Assembly (NCBI GenBank): GCA_900109895.1
Contig: FOBR01000001.1
Coordinates: 310,001-374,000 of the forward strand
Direction: 5' to 3'
From: a bacterium A37T11
Lineage (GTDB): Bacteria > Bacteroidota > Bacteroidia > Sphingobacteriales > Sphingobacteriaceae
DNA: 64,000 nucleotides
Shown: piece after piece, positions 51,101 to 59,971 of the stretch
Layout: each line of letters begins with the position of its first letter
How positions within the stretch are numbered: position 1 is the first letter of the stretch
Notes under the pieces: model-generated
Seen by the model: only the letters and a program-made list of their open reading frames with translations
Told to the model about the DNA's origin: nothing
Database searches by the model: none
Program-made: the position numbers and the translations under genes

Positions 51101-53653
51101 CTAAAACCCGATGTCAAGCCCGAAATTAAAGCCCCCACCCGGAATATTTTGATGGTTAAGGTACGTCAATCGCTTAACATATTCAACTTTCAGGAAACTA
51201 AATATATTTTCCAGCCCAAAACCGACTTCCATATAAGGTTTGGATTCAAGCGTGAATGTACCATTTTTACCGTCCTTATCCAACGGAAAATTGAGTAACC
51301 CTAAATTGTTGGCAGGCCTGTTCCGATCGCTTAAACCACCATATAAAAGCTTAAATTGAACCGTCTCGCGCAATTTTAATTTTTTGATCAGTGGAATCTT
51401 GTTGAGAAAAAACCCGCCAAAATTCTGCTTAATACTAAAATTGACATATCTGTCACTCACAAACTCCAGGTCGTTCATCAAGCTGAATGAATTGGAGGAA
51501 ACCAAATAACTGTGGTTAGCATTCGGGATATACAATAGTGGAAAAGGCAGCGTTCCCCAAACCTTACCACCGGTTAAATAAATATTGGCCGTACCCAGTT
51601 GAGAAAAGAACATCTTTTTAAAGATCGTTAACTCCAGGTTGCTATAATTATATTGTCCATCCAGCAAACCCTTCAGTCCAAGCCGGTATTGCAAGGAAAA
51701 TACCGGCCGGCCATTAGCAATGGCCTCCCGGTTAAGATTGCGCTGGTAGAATTGTTCGCCCGGTGCCCACCGCCATTCCATACCTATCTCCGTAGCTTTG
51801 ACAGGCCCCACGGTATCGCTAACCGGGCCCGATCGCACAAAAGGCAATCGCCAAGTGCCCCCCTGGCTTAAGGAATTTAAAGATGTATGCAAGCGTACAT
51901 GATTGCCAAATTCAACAAAATGTTCTAATTTATACTGCTTATAGTCAAGCCAGCGGTCATTATCGCCCCTTCTGAAGGAGCCAAAAAAACTATCCCCATT
52001 GGTAAATTGAAGAACATCCCCTGGCGTATTGATCTCGTGCTGTACACTTGCCTGCAGGTAATTGGCCGGATACTGACCAATGGGTTTCCCATTTAACGTA
52101 TAGGCGCCCCGGGCTAGGTATTTGAGTCGCTCATCCCTGAAACCATAGGCAACGTATCCGTCCCCATAAAATTTACGGCTCAGTTCGGGCGTAGTTCGCC
52201 CTCCCAGGCGAAAACGGTTGCCCTCTATCGGATTGCGGCTATACACATACTCCAGCGGCCCCAGCTCAATGTCACCTACCCGTTTATAGCTGGTCAGGAG
52301 AAAGGTAGACCATTCCAACAGTCGGTTAAATGAGCGCATGTGGTTTAGGCTATCGGTATTGGCATAGGCCTTCGCCTCCGTCGTCTTCAGGGCTACAGGG
52401 CGGTTAAGCTGCCAGTAGCTTTCAGGCCGTACTGTGCTGTCCAGGCGAACCAACTGCTGCCCCGCAAACACCCGGTCGGGCACCGGATCATGGATATTCA
52501 TGTGCGTAAAAACAATGGTGCGCTGACCAAATGCACCCTTATTGCTATTAGCAATACTAAAGTTGCTCCGCAAGTCATATTTGCTGGGCAAATACTTTCC
52601 GGAGCTGTCCAACTGGAACTCAAAGGTGGTATTCAAACTATCCACCCAATTCAGGTTGGCCTGTTTGTGAACCTCCAATTGTGCAAACTGCAGTGCATAC
52701 CGGCCATCCAGGCTCACATGCAGCGTGCCCGAGAACAACCTGTCAGTGGTGTTACGGGGCTCAAAACGCAGGTTAACGACACGCTGTCCTCCAGCCAGCG
52801 TCAACGTATCGGTAATGTAAAAACGGTAGAAAATTGGCGAGCTGGGAGATAAAGGACTCAAAAATGGCTTATTGAGAATGATCAGATCATTGTCATAAAC
52901 ATCCAAATCCCGGTACAAAAATTTAAAAAATGTGGTCAGGTTGTCGTTTTGGACATAGCGCTTATCAAATTCGACTTTTTTATTGGCTTCAATAATCGTC
53001 TTACTACTGGATGGATGACGGGTACGGTATTGTTGGTTTACCTGCTCCTCCAGATAAACCGGCAAAAACGAGCGTCCCTTTTGCATGGTCGTATCCACGT
53101 TATCAAAGTAAAATTTATACTTTTTAAGCATAAAATTATTTTTAAAGAAATTAGGCACATTGCTGATGGCAAAATGCAGCTTGGTATATTCCTTATAGGA
53201 GGCCTGTGCCACTGCCGAAAACCTGTTTTCATCTTTATGGGCAATGACCTCGCGGATAAGGTCCACAGCGGGGTTGCCCTTATTACGGTACTTGGACTTC
53301 CCGGAATTGACCTGAACTTCCTGCAAGGTCTCTAACGCATTTTCCAAATTTACTTTCAGAACAGCTGAATGGCCCGTCCATGATTTCGACAGCAGCTTAT
53401 AACCCACCAGCGAAAAATAAAGCGTCCCGGAACTATCCGGAAGCGTCAGTTCAAAATGCCCTTCTTTATCGGTAGTAGTACCTATCGTGGATTTATAAAC
53501 CGTAATATTCACATAAGCCAGCGGTTTCTGTGTCGTCCCGTCATGCACCGTCCCGCTGACCTTAGTTTGGGCATTCATTTGCAAACTTATGAGGCTGCAA
53601 AATAATACAGTACAAAAAAAAGCAATACCCTTATATATACCCGTCCCTGTCAT
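51101..53653 (-). CDS. DUF5686 outer membrane protein with carboxypeptidase-like domain
   Basis: The 850-residue protein has a signal peptide (GIAFFCTVLFCSLISLQMNAQ). A carboxypeptidase-like regulatory domain lies at about 30-115 (VSGTVHDGTTQKPLAYVNITVYK), followed by the long DUF5686 region rich in beta structure and aromatic residues. It ends in GGGFNFGLDIGF with a C-terminal Phe, as in outer-membrane barrels. It is found in Bacteroidota; the function is unknown. The start at 53653 (MTGTGIYKG) gives the best signal peptide. It is divergent from the L,D-transpeptidase gene. Confidence 0.82.
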   Translation of the reverse strand: MTGTGIYKGIAFFCTVLFCSLISLQMNAQTKVSGTVHDGTTQKPLAYVNITVYKSTIGTTTDKEGHFELTLPDSSGTLYFSLVGYKLLSKSWTGHSAVLKVNLENALETLQEVQVNSGKSKYRNKGNPAVDLIREVIAHKDENRFSAVAQASYKEYTKLHFAISNVPNFFKNNFMLKKYKFYFDNVDTTMQKGRSFLPVYLEEQVNQQYRTRHPSSSKTIIEANKKVEFDKRYVQNDNLTTFFKFLYRDLDVYDNDLIILNKPFLSPLSPSSPIFYRFYITDTLTLAGGQRVVNLRFEPRNTTDRLFSGTLHVSLDGRYALQFAQLEVHKQANLNWVDSLNTTFEFQLDSSGKYLPSKYDLRSNFSIANSNKGAFGQRTIVFTHMNIHDPVPDRVFAGQQLVRLDSTVRPESYWQLNRPVALKTTEAKAYANTDSLNHMRSFNRLLEWSTFLLTSYKRVGDIELGPLEYVYSRNPIEGNRFRLGGRTTPELSRKFYGDGYVAYGFRDERLKYLARGAYTLNGKPIGQYPANYLQASVQHEINTPGDVLQFTNGDSFFGSFRRGDNDRWLDYKQYKLEHFVEFGNHVRLHTSLNSLSQGGTWRLPFVRSGPVSDTVGPVKATEIGMEWRWAPGEQFYQRNLNREAIANGRPVFSLQYRLGLKGLLDGQYNYSNLELTIFKKMFFSQLGTANIYLTGGKVWGTLPFPLLYIPNANHSYLVSSNSFSLMNDLEFVSDRYVNFSIKQNFGGFFLNKIPLIKKLKLRETVQFKLLYGGLSDRNRPANNLGLLNFPLDKDGKNGTFTLESKPYMEVGFGLENIFSFLKVEYVKRLTYLNHQNIPGGGFNFGLDIGF

Positions 53654-53766
53654 TCTTAGCTTCCATTCTCTGCAAATTGCCCACAATATACATTTTATCA
53701 GCCAACTGGAAAGGTAACTTTTATCATTTATTTTTTCTCAAACACTTTTTTTTAATTATTAATATA

Positions 53767-53774
53767 TACTTTTG
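53767..53774 (+). promoter_or_regulatory. -7 box of the L,D-transpeptidase gene
   Basis: TACTTTTG fits TAnnTTTG. The start would lie near 53778, after the alternative upstream initiation codons, which supports the CDS start at 53803. No -33 TTTG was seen. Confidence 0.45.
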
Positions 53775-53802
53775 TAGTAATAGGAAATACTTAGATGACT
53801 AT

Positions 53803-54561
53803 ATGATGAATACGAAGAGAAGTACCTTGCTATTGTCCTTTTGTCTTTTGGCAGCTGCGGTGGTTACCATTAGCAGCAGTAAATCGGCGCTTACAGATCA
53901 CAAACCAACTGAAGTTAAATATCCAAAAGCATCGGCTATGCTTTCAGAAGTTGCCATGAACACATATCTGCATTGCAACCTGTCACAGGCCGAACTTGAC
54001 TCGAATGTCTTTAAAAAGGCCTGCATTGGCTTCTTCAATCTTAAAGCGCGCGGAAAGGTTGCACCCAGTCCGGCCATACTTACTATAGCAGACCTAAGCC
54101 TGTCAAGCAAAAAGAAACGGCTTTGGGTCATAGACCTTGAACATCAACGCTTGCTGATGCATACCTGGGTAGCACATGGACAGGGCAGCGGAGGCGATAT
54201 TGCCACCCAATTTTCTAACGACAATGAATCGCACCAAAGCAGTCTGGGATTTTATGTCACAGGTGAGGTATACCAGGGTAAGCACGGCCGTTCACTCCGC
54301 CTGGATGGCATGGATAAAGGTTTTAATGATCATGCCCGCGAGCGGGCAATTGTGCTTCATGGCGCTCCTTATGTAAGTGGGCAAGCTATCCGGAACCTTG
54401 CCCGACTGGGCCGCAGCTTTGGTTGCCCAGCTGTCCCCACCGCATTAAGTGACCAAATTATTAACCTCATTAAGGGAAAAACAGTTCTTTTTGTCTATGC
54501 TAAAACGGCCGACTATCGGTCAGCCTATTTAGATGAAAATGCCGCCAATAACCTCCTGTAA
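53803..54561 (+). CDS. Murein L,D-transpeptidase catalytic domain family protein
   Basis: The 252-residue exported protein has a signal peptide (LLLSFCLLAAAVVTISSS). The catalytic domain of the YkuD_2 type shows HTWVAHGQGSGG, the His in AIVLHGAPYVSG and the nucleophile Cys in GRSFGCPAVPTAL. It probably makes 3-3 cross-links or attaches proteins to peptidoglycan. Starts at 53803 or 53806 are equally possible. Its stop is immediately next to the stop of the convergent gldH gene. Confidence 0.88.
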   Translation: MMNTKRSTLLLSFCLLAAAVVTISSSKSALTDHKPTEVKYPKASAMLSEVAMNTYLHCNLSQAELDSNVFKKACIGFFNLKARGKVAPSPAILTIADLSLSSKKKRLWVIDLEHQRLLMHTWVAHGQGSGGDIATQFSNDNESHQSSLGFYVTGEVYQGKHGRSLRLDGMDKGFNDHARERAIVLHGAPYVSGQAIRNLARLGRSFGCPAVPTALSDQIINLIKGKTVLFVYAKTADYRSAYLDENAANNLL

Positions 54562-55041
54562 TTAATGGCCTGTGTGAGGTGTCACACGTAAACCCACATC
54601 CTGTATTTCTGCCAGCGGGTTTTCGCGCATATTCTGTTCCACGCTAAACACATAATTCCCTTCATCCGGAAAATGGTACGCATTGGCAAAGCAAACCTGC
54701 CGTGAGTATAAATTTCCGGACCCTTTACCTAGCCACCTTCCGTCTGTTTCTGCCAGTTTTAGTTCTATCCGTATACTGGTTTTTCGTCCATTTGGATACT
54801 GTTGATGAACCACTAAATACAGGTTGGAATATTTATAAGCTGCGGTATGACGAAGATGAAGGTATAAGTTATAAGGCTTGGAAATATCCGATATTCTCAC
54901 TGTAAAGGCCGGTTTATAGGTATATTCCCATTTTTGATTAGCAATTGGCAAACTCTCATCCAGCAATGCATCGTCCTTGCAGGCCATAAAACAAAATAAT
55001 AAGCCCAATAAAATCCGGATTCTTCCATGCTTAATTTGCAT
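54562..55041 (-). CDS. gldH: Gliding motility lipoprotein GldH
   Basis: The 159-residue lipoprotein has its acylated Cys21 in LFCFMACKDD. The body shows the GldH pattern: WEYTYKPAFTVRISDISKPYNLYLHLRHTAAYKYSNLYL, then GRWLGKGSGNLYSRQ and FSVEQNMRENPL. GldH is needed for gliding in Flavobacterium johnsoniae and its family is widespread in the phylum; the molecular role is unclear. The start at 55041 (MQIKHGR) overlaps the ricT end by 11 bp; 55050 is an alternative. It is the last gene of holB-ricT-gldH. Confidence 0.88.
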   Translation of the reverse strand: MQIKHGRIRILLGLLFCFMACKDDALLDESLPIANQKWEYTYKPAFTVRISDISKPYNLYLHLRHTAAYKYSNLYLVVHQQYPNGRKTSIRIELKLAETDGRWLGKGSGNLYSRQVCFANAYHFPDEGNYVFSVEQNMRENPLAEIQDVGLRVTPHTGH

Positions 55042-56341
55042 TATTACCATCCGGTTTATGTTGATCGCCACCACTACGCCTGTTTCCACGCCTTCTTTTA
55101 TTCCGGTTATTGCCCGCTTTGACCGATGGGGCTGTAGAGACTGCTGATACTATTGCTGGCTTTTCGGCTGTGTCTGCCAAATTTTTTGCGGCAGCTTGTG
55201 GTTTTTTACGCCGCTTAGATTTTTTCCCGCCCCTTTGGGTCCTTCTGTCATCCAGTCGGGTTAAGCTATCCTGCCCAACCACATTTTCATAATCGTATGC
55301 TACGGGTGCAGGTGTATTTGCCAATTCGACTTTCTCTTCCCGGATATCCTCGGGCTTGATCCCTTCCTTATTTAATTTGGCCAGCTCCTTTACCTTAAGC
55401 GTACTTAGTGGAATCCAGTTTTCATCATCCGGATAACTAAACCACATCAATTTCTTAAAAATATCAGTTTTTTGTAACCGGGCTACCCCTTTTTTGGTTT
55501 CCAACCGTTCAATATCGTTCGGAATATCTTTCAGGGCATCCATGTAAGTATCCAGCTCATAATTAAGGCAGCATTTCAATTTGCCACATTGGCCGGCCAG
55601 TTTCAGGGTGTTGAGTGATAAGTTTTGGTATCGGGCTGCCGAGGTGGAAACCGATTTAAAATCGGTTAACCAGGTAGAGCAGCAAAGCTCCCTGCCGCAG
55701 GATCCAATGCCGCCCAGGCGGCTTGCTTCCTGGCGCATGCCTATTTGCCGCATTTCAATACGAACACGAAATGCCTCAGCCATCTTTTTGATCAGCTCCC
55801 GGAAATCTACCCTTCCTTCAGCCGTGTAATAAAAGGTGGCCTTGCTTTTATCCCCCTGATAGTCCACATCGCTTAGCTTCATAGATAAACCAAGTGTCAG
55901 CGCCAGCTTTCGGGCGCGGTGCATGGTTTCCCATTCCAGCTCCTTTGCAGCCTGGTATTTTTCAGCATCCGCCACAGAAGCTTTGCGGTAAATCTTTCTG
56001 GTTATACTCTCGGCCGTTACCTTGCTTTTTTTCAACTGCAGGCGCACCAATTCGCCGGTAAGCGATACGTGGCCTATATCATAGCCACCTGTTGTGGTTT
56101 CTACCACCACCATTTCGCCCATTTCAAGGTAATGGTTGTCGGCATTGATATAAAAGTCTTTTCGGGAGCCTTTGAACCTAATTTCTACAATATTAAAAGG
56201 CTTATAATTAGCCGGCATATCCATGTGGCTTAGCCAGTCATATACATCCAGTTTATTACATCCGCTGGTCATACAAGAGCCATTGCTCTGACAACCTGCA
56301 GGGGCACAGCCCCCGCCGGATGAACATGTGTTACATCCCAT
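55031..56341 (-). CDS. ricT: PSP1/RicT family regulatory protein
   Basis: The 436-residue protein holds a PSP1 domain (FNIVEIRFKGSRKDFYIN, EMGEMVVVETTTGGYDIGHV). The motifs GIGSCGRELCCSTWL and AGQCGKLKCCLNYELDTYM are typical of RicT (YaaT), which works with RicA and RicF to direct RNA cleavage in Bacillus subtilis. The first 28 residues carry six Cys (3, 6, 12, 17, 23, 28). The C-terminal 100 residues are very basic (KKSKRRKKPQ, NKRRRGNRR), suggesting RNA contact. The start ATG abuts the holB stop. Confidence 0.9.
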   Translation of the reverse strand: MGCNTCSSGGGCAPAGCQSNGSCMTSGCNKLDVYDWLSHMDMPANYKPFNIVEIRFKGSRKDFYINADNHYLEMGEMVVVETTTGGYDIGHVSLTGELVRLQLKKSKVTAESITRKIYRKASVADAEKYQAAKELEWETMHRARKLALTLGLSMKLSDVDYQGDKSKATFYYTAEGRVDFRELIKKMAEAFRVRIEMRQIGMRQEASRLGGIGSCGRELCCSTWLTDFKSVSTSAARYQNLSLNTLKLAGQCGKLKCCLNYELDTYMDALKDIPNDIERLETKKGVARLQKTDIFKKLMWFSYPDDENWIPLSTLKVKELAKLNKEGIKPEDIREEKVELANTPAPVAYDYENVVGQDSLTRLDDRRTQRGGKKSKRRKKPQAAAKNLADTAEKPAIVSAVSTAPSVKAGNNRNKRRRGNRRSGGDQHKPDGNNAN

Positions 56342-57490
56342 TTATAGATATGTTGAGTCCGCCTCTCGGCGGAACGTTGCGTATTTAAAGTTTAAAACCA
56401 ATTGCAAAGATACATCTAAAAACAATATTTTACCGTTGGCATTACGTTCTATGTGGTAGTGGGCCTTTTCAAACACTTCTACTGCATTATCCAGCTGCTT
56501 TTCGGTATAGAGGCCGGCAAATTTTTCAGCAAAACCTTTCTCGGCACCGCTAAGTCTCATCAACGCCTCAGCGCCAGCCTTACACAGCAAAACCTGGCGC
56601 ATCATACTGATGGCGTACAAGATAAAACTTTTTTGGTTCTCCCGGCCCATTTTAACCAAAATATCTTCCGAAAAATCGATCAGCGACAACCCTGAATCGG
56701 TCACGCAGTAGCGCAGCCATTGCACCAACAACTCAAAATGATCGCTGTGTTCTTCATTAAGCAGGTTTAGTGCCCGTTGCACATTCCCTTCACTGATAAA
56801 AGCTGCCTGCCTTGCCTGCTGTTCCTGCACATGCCCCACCTCCATCAGGTATGCTGCTACTTCGTCGTTTCCGGGCCGACTGACCTTAACCAGTTGCGTA
56901 CGTGAAATAATCGTACTTAATAATTTGTCCGGATTTTCGGCCACCAAAAGGAACAACGTCTTGGCAGGTGGCTCTTCAATGAGTTTCAGCAGCGCATTTC
57001 CCTGCGAATCCAGGAATTCCGGCAGCCACATAATGAGCACCTTATATTCGGCTTCGTAGGCTTTCAGGCTTAATTTTTTGATGATATGATGGGCCTCCGC
57101 AATGTTAATATTAGCCTGTTTATTTTCAGCATTGAGCTGATTGCGCCAACATTCCAAGTCCAGGTAAGGATTGTTCAGAAAACAATTTCGCCAATCGCTG
57201 ATATAATCAGCAGCCGTATCATCCTTATGTTTAGCAAAAAAGGGATAAGAAAAATGCAGGTCGGGATGGATGATCCGGGCATACTTACGGCAGGAGGTGC
57301 ACACGCCGCAACTGTCGCTTTCCTGCTTATCCAGGCAATTGATGAATTGTGCATAAGCCAAGGCCAAGGCCAAACTGCCGCTTCCTTCAGGGCCCAGGAA
57401 CAACTGTGCATGGCTTACCCGGTTTTCCCTGACAGTATTTATGAGTCGTTCCTTCACGGCCACATGACCTATAATATCTTTAAATTGCAT
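56342..57490 (-). CDS. holB: DNA polymerase III delta' subunit
   Basis: The 382-residue clamp-loader subunit begins MQFKDIIGHVAVKERL. The P-loop reads GPEGSGS (33-39), with Ser where the Walker lysine should be, so it is unlikely to hydrolyse ATP, as expected for delta'. Four Cys (52, 61, 64, 67; SCGVCTSC) form the zinc module. AYKVLIMWLPEFLDSQGNALLKLIEEPP and IISRTQLVKV (SRT in place of SRC) follow. The start at 57490 is the family start. It is first in holB-ricT-gldH. Confidence 0.92.
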   Translation of the reverse strand: MQFKDIIGHVAVKERLINTVRENRVSHAQLFLGPEGSGSLALALAYAQFINCLDKQESDSCGVCTSCRKYARIIHPDLHFSYPFFAKHKDDTAADYISDWRNCFLNNPYLDLECWRNQLNAENKQANINIAEAHHIIKKLSLKAYEAEYKVLIMWLPEFLDSQGNALLKLIEEPPAKTLFLLVAENPDKLLSTIISRTQLVKVSRPGNDEVAAYLMEVGHVQEQQARQAAFISEGNVQRALNLLNEEHSDHFELLVQWLRYCVTDSGLSLIDFSEDILVKMGRENQKSFILYAISMMRQVLLCKAGAEALMRLSGAEKGFAEKFAGLYTEKQLDNAVEVFEKAHYHIERNANGKILFLDVSLQLVLNFKYATFRREADSTYL

Positions 57491-57499
57491 ATCAATCCC

Positions 57500-57522
57500 T
57501 ACATTTGCAAAAAACAAAGATA
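57500..57522. promoter_or_regulatory. Facing divergent -7 boxes between holB and ruvX
   Basis: On the plus strand TACATTTG (57500-57507) precedes ruvX. On the minus strand TATCTTTG (57522-57515) precedes holB. The gap between the two genes is only 39 bp, so the two promoters overlap and transcripts start inside each other's core region. Confidence 0.55.
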
Positions 57523-57529
57523 AGAGATT

Positions 57530-57952
57530 ATGCGGATAATGGCCTTTGATTACGGTACGAAACGTGTCGGAATAGCCGTGACCGATCCACTCCAGCTTAT
57601 AGCCACAGCCCTAATTACATTGCATCCGGACAAAGTAACTGACTTTTTAAAAGGCTATCTGGTAAATGAACCGGTCGAACGCTTTGTAGTGGGCATGCCT
57701 AAGCAAATGGATGGGAGTGATTCGCAAAGCGCACCCCATGTTAAAGGTTTTATACGACTGCTTAAAAAGACCTTTCCTGCGGTTGGGATTGTTACAATTG
57801 ACGAACGATTTACTTCCAAAATGGCCTCCGCAGCCATCGCCCAAAGTGGCCTCAGTAAAAATAAAAGGCAGGATAAGGCCCTTGTTGACCGCGTTGCTGC
57901 AGTAATCATTTTACAATCATACATGGAACAAAATGCCTTTTTTAACGCCTAA
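57530..57952 (+). CDS. ruvX: Holliday junction resolvase-like RuvX (YqgF)
   Basis: This 140-residue RNase H-fold protein has the metal-binding Asp7 in AFDYGTKRVGIAVTD, FVVGMPKQMDG, TIDERFTSKMA and the final KALVDRVAAVIILQSYM. YqgF proteins are implicated in 16S rRNA 5' processing and as putative resolvases. The length is normal. It is followed after 18 bp by an O-methyltransferase gene. Confidence 0.94.
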   Translation: MRIMAFDYGTKRVGIAVTDPLQLIATALITLHPDKVTDFLKGYLVNEPVERFVVGMPKQMDGSDSQSAPHVKGFIRLLKKTFPAVGIVTIDERFTSKMASAAIAQSGLSKNKRQDKALVDRVAAVIILQSYMEQNAFFNA

Positions 57953-57970
57953 TTCTTTTACTTTGCAACC

Positions 57971-58621
57971 ATGGAATTGCTTAGTGAATTGCTAACGGAC
58001 TACCTGACGGATCATGGCGATGCCGAGCCACCCTTGCTGGCAAGCATTAACCGTGAAACACACCTTAAGGAAACCCGTCCACATATGTTATCAGGCCATT
58101 ATCAAGGCAGAATTCTGAGCATGATCAGCCGGTTACTGGCACCAACAAGTATCCTTGAGATCGGAACCTTTACCGGTTATGCCACCCTTTGCCTGTCCGA
58201 AGGATTAGCCCCACAAGGCTGCATCCATACCATTGACATTAATGAAGAACTGCAGGAACGCGTGCAAAGTTATTTCGAAAAGTCGGGCCTGGCAGCTAAA
58301 ATTCATTATCACATCGGGCCCGCACTCGAGGTAATACCCACCATCCCGGAATTGTTTGATCTGGTATTTATTGATGCAGACAAGCAAAATAACCGCGCTT
58401 ATTACGACCTGGTATTTGACCGCGTTCGCCCCGGCGGCCTTATTCTTATTGACAATGTGTTGTGGAAAGGAAAAGTTCTGGAGAAAGAAACTCCCGATAA
58501 ACAGACGGCTTCTGTTTTAGCATTAAATGCGTATATTGCGGCCGATCAGCGAACTGAAAAGATCATGTTACCGGTGAGGGATGGCATCTTCCTCATCCGG
58601 AAAAAAATTTTTATAAATTAA
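57971..58621 (+). CDS. O-methyltransferase (class I SAM, catechol-type)
   Basis: This 216-residue SAM-dependent methyltransferase shows motif I ILEIGTFTGYATLCLSEGL and IHTIDINEELQERV. The metal-binding Asp region FDLVFIDADKQNNRAYYDLV and GGLILIDNVLWKGKV are typical of the O-methyltransferase family 3 that includes caffeoyl-CoA and YrrM proteins. The natural substrate in this phylum is not known. The YrrM group includes tRNA hydroxyuridine methyltransferase (TrmR), an attractive alternative. Confidence 0.9.
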   Translation: MELLSELLTDYLTDHGDAEPPLLASINRETHLKETRPHMLSGHYQGRILSMISRLLAPTSILEIGTFTGYATLCLSEGLAPQGCIHTIDINEELQERVQSYFEKSGLAAKIHYHIGPALEVIPTIPELFDLVFIDADKQNNRAYYDLVFDRVRPGGLILIDNVLWKGKVLEKETPDKQTASVLALNAYIAADQRTEKIMLPVRDGIFLIRKKIFIN

Positions 58622-58631
58622 ACCCGAAAAA

Positions 58632-59141
58632 ATGCTAAAAACAAAATTTCCGGTTGCTTTTATCTGCCTGTTTTTTATAGTTACCCCGATATCGGCCCAG
58701 CGCTTGTCTGCTTTGACCTATGTAAAAGCAAATAAAGACCGTGCCATTGCATTTATGCATCAATTTGGCCTTCCAGCCAGCATAATTTTAGCCGTTGCCA
58801 TGCATGAAAGTGCCCATGGAAATAGTAAAATTGCCCGGCATCTCAACAATCATTTTGGCATAAAAGGGCCCAATCGCAACAGACGCATCCGCTCAGCCTA
58901 TAAGGATTATGAATCAGTGGATGAATCGTACCTTGATTTTGTACATTGCCTGCAGACAAGGCCGGCTTTTCAGCAATTATTTGATAAATACCCAATCAAC
59001 GATTATCAGAGTTGGGTTAAGGGCATCGCACGCGGCGGTTACGCCGGAAGCCGCCAATGGGCAAGGCAAGTTATAAACATGATTGAGCGTTATCACCTCG
59101 ATGAACTGGACAGCATACCCGGCCAAAAAATCATGCAGTAA
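58632..59141 (+). CDS. Exported glucosaminidase (GH73), short form
   Basis: The 169-residue protein has a signal peptide (AFICLFFIVTPISAQ). The GH73 domain shows the catalytic Glu in AVAMHESAHGNSKIARHLNNHFGIKG, then SAYKDYESVDESYLDFVHCL and NDYQSWVKGIARGGYAGSRQWARQVINMIERY. It cuts the glycan of peptidoglycan. It is a tandem paralogue of the next gene but lacks LysM. It is followed by the second copy after 7 bp. Confidence 0.9.
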   Translation: MLKTKFPVAFICLFFIVTPISAQRLSALTYVKANKDRAIAFMHQFGLPASIILAVAMHESAHGNSKIARHLNNHFGIKGPNRNRRIRSAYKDYESVDESYLDFVHCLQTRPAFQQLFDKYPINDYQSWVKGIARGGYAGSRQWARQVINMIERYHLDELDSIPGQKIMQ

Positions 59142-59148
59142 ACCATTC

Positions 59149-59970
59149 ATGAAAAATACCGTTTGGGTCATTGCGCTTTTATTGCTTTTTAGTTCCTGTT
59201 TACCTAAACACCAGGTGTTGCAGGGGCGTGGTTACAACCCTGGCAAAAATAGCTCCTCCAACCGAAATACCAAACCGGCAAACAGCATCAGCGCCCAAAA
59301 TTACATAAACCGGTACAGCCGCATTGCCATAGAAGAAATGAATGCTTATGGCATTCCAGCCAGTATAACCTTGGCGCAGGGCCTGCTTGAATCATCCAAT
59401 GGCAACAGCGTGCTGGCACAACAGGCCAATAACCATTTTGGCATTAAAACCACCTCAGATTGGGCCGGAAAAACCATCCTGCAGGATGACGACAAGCGTG
59501 ATGACTCCTTCAGGGCCTATAATACCCCGGAAGAATCGTTTCGTGACCATTCCCAATTTCTGTTGCGCAACCGCTACGCCAAACTATTTGAACTGGACAA
59601 GGATGATTATAAAGGTTGGGCTAAAGGCCTGAAAAAAGCAGGTTATGCCACTAACCCCAGGTATCCGGATCTTTTAGTGGACCTGATTGAGCGTTATGAG
59701 CTCTACCGGTATGATAAACCCGAAAATGCCATGTTCAAAACACAGCGGGAAGAAAAGGTACTGGACGAAATTGCCGAAACCACCGCTAAAGAGCCTATCA
59801 AGACCGAAGCCAAGCCCCCCCTTAAAATGACCATCCATGAAGTCAAGGCCGGTGAAACCTTGTTTAGCATTAGCAACCTATACGGACTTAGCGTGAATGA
59901 ACTGAAAGCCCTTAACAACTTATCCGATGTCCCGATTAGCGTTGGCCAATTGCTATTGGTTTCCAAGTAA
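59149..59970 (+). CDS. Lipoprotein glucosaminidase (GH73) with LysM
   Basis: The 273-residue protein has a lipobox (LLLFSSCLPKH, Cys17). The GH73 domain at about 50-190 holds the catalytic Glu in GLLESSNGNSVLAQQANNHFGIKT and YKGWAKGLKKAGYATNPRYPDLLVDLIERYELY. One LysM at about 225-272 begins HEVKAGETLFSISNLYGLSVNELKALN. It is an outer-membrane-anchored glucosaminidase. The start at 59149 gives a clean lipoprotein signal; the frame open from 59083 overlaps the previous gene. The next gene starts one base after its stop. Confidence 0.92.
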   Translation: MKNTVWVIALLLLFSSCLPKHQVLQGRGYNPGKNSSSNRNTKPANSISAQNYINRYSRIAIEEMNAYGIPASITLAQGLLESSNGNSVLAQQANNHFGIKTTSDWAGKTILQDDDKRDDSFRAYNTPEESFRDHSQFLLRNRYAKLFELDKDDYKGWAKGLKKAGYATNPRYPDLLVDLIERYELYRYDKPENAMFKTQREEKVLDEIAETTAKEPIKTEAKPPLKMTIHEVKAGETLFSISNLYGLSVNELKALNNLSDVPISVGQLLLVSK

Positions 59971-59971
59971 A

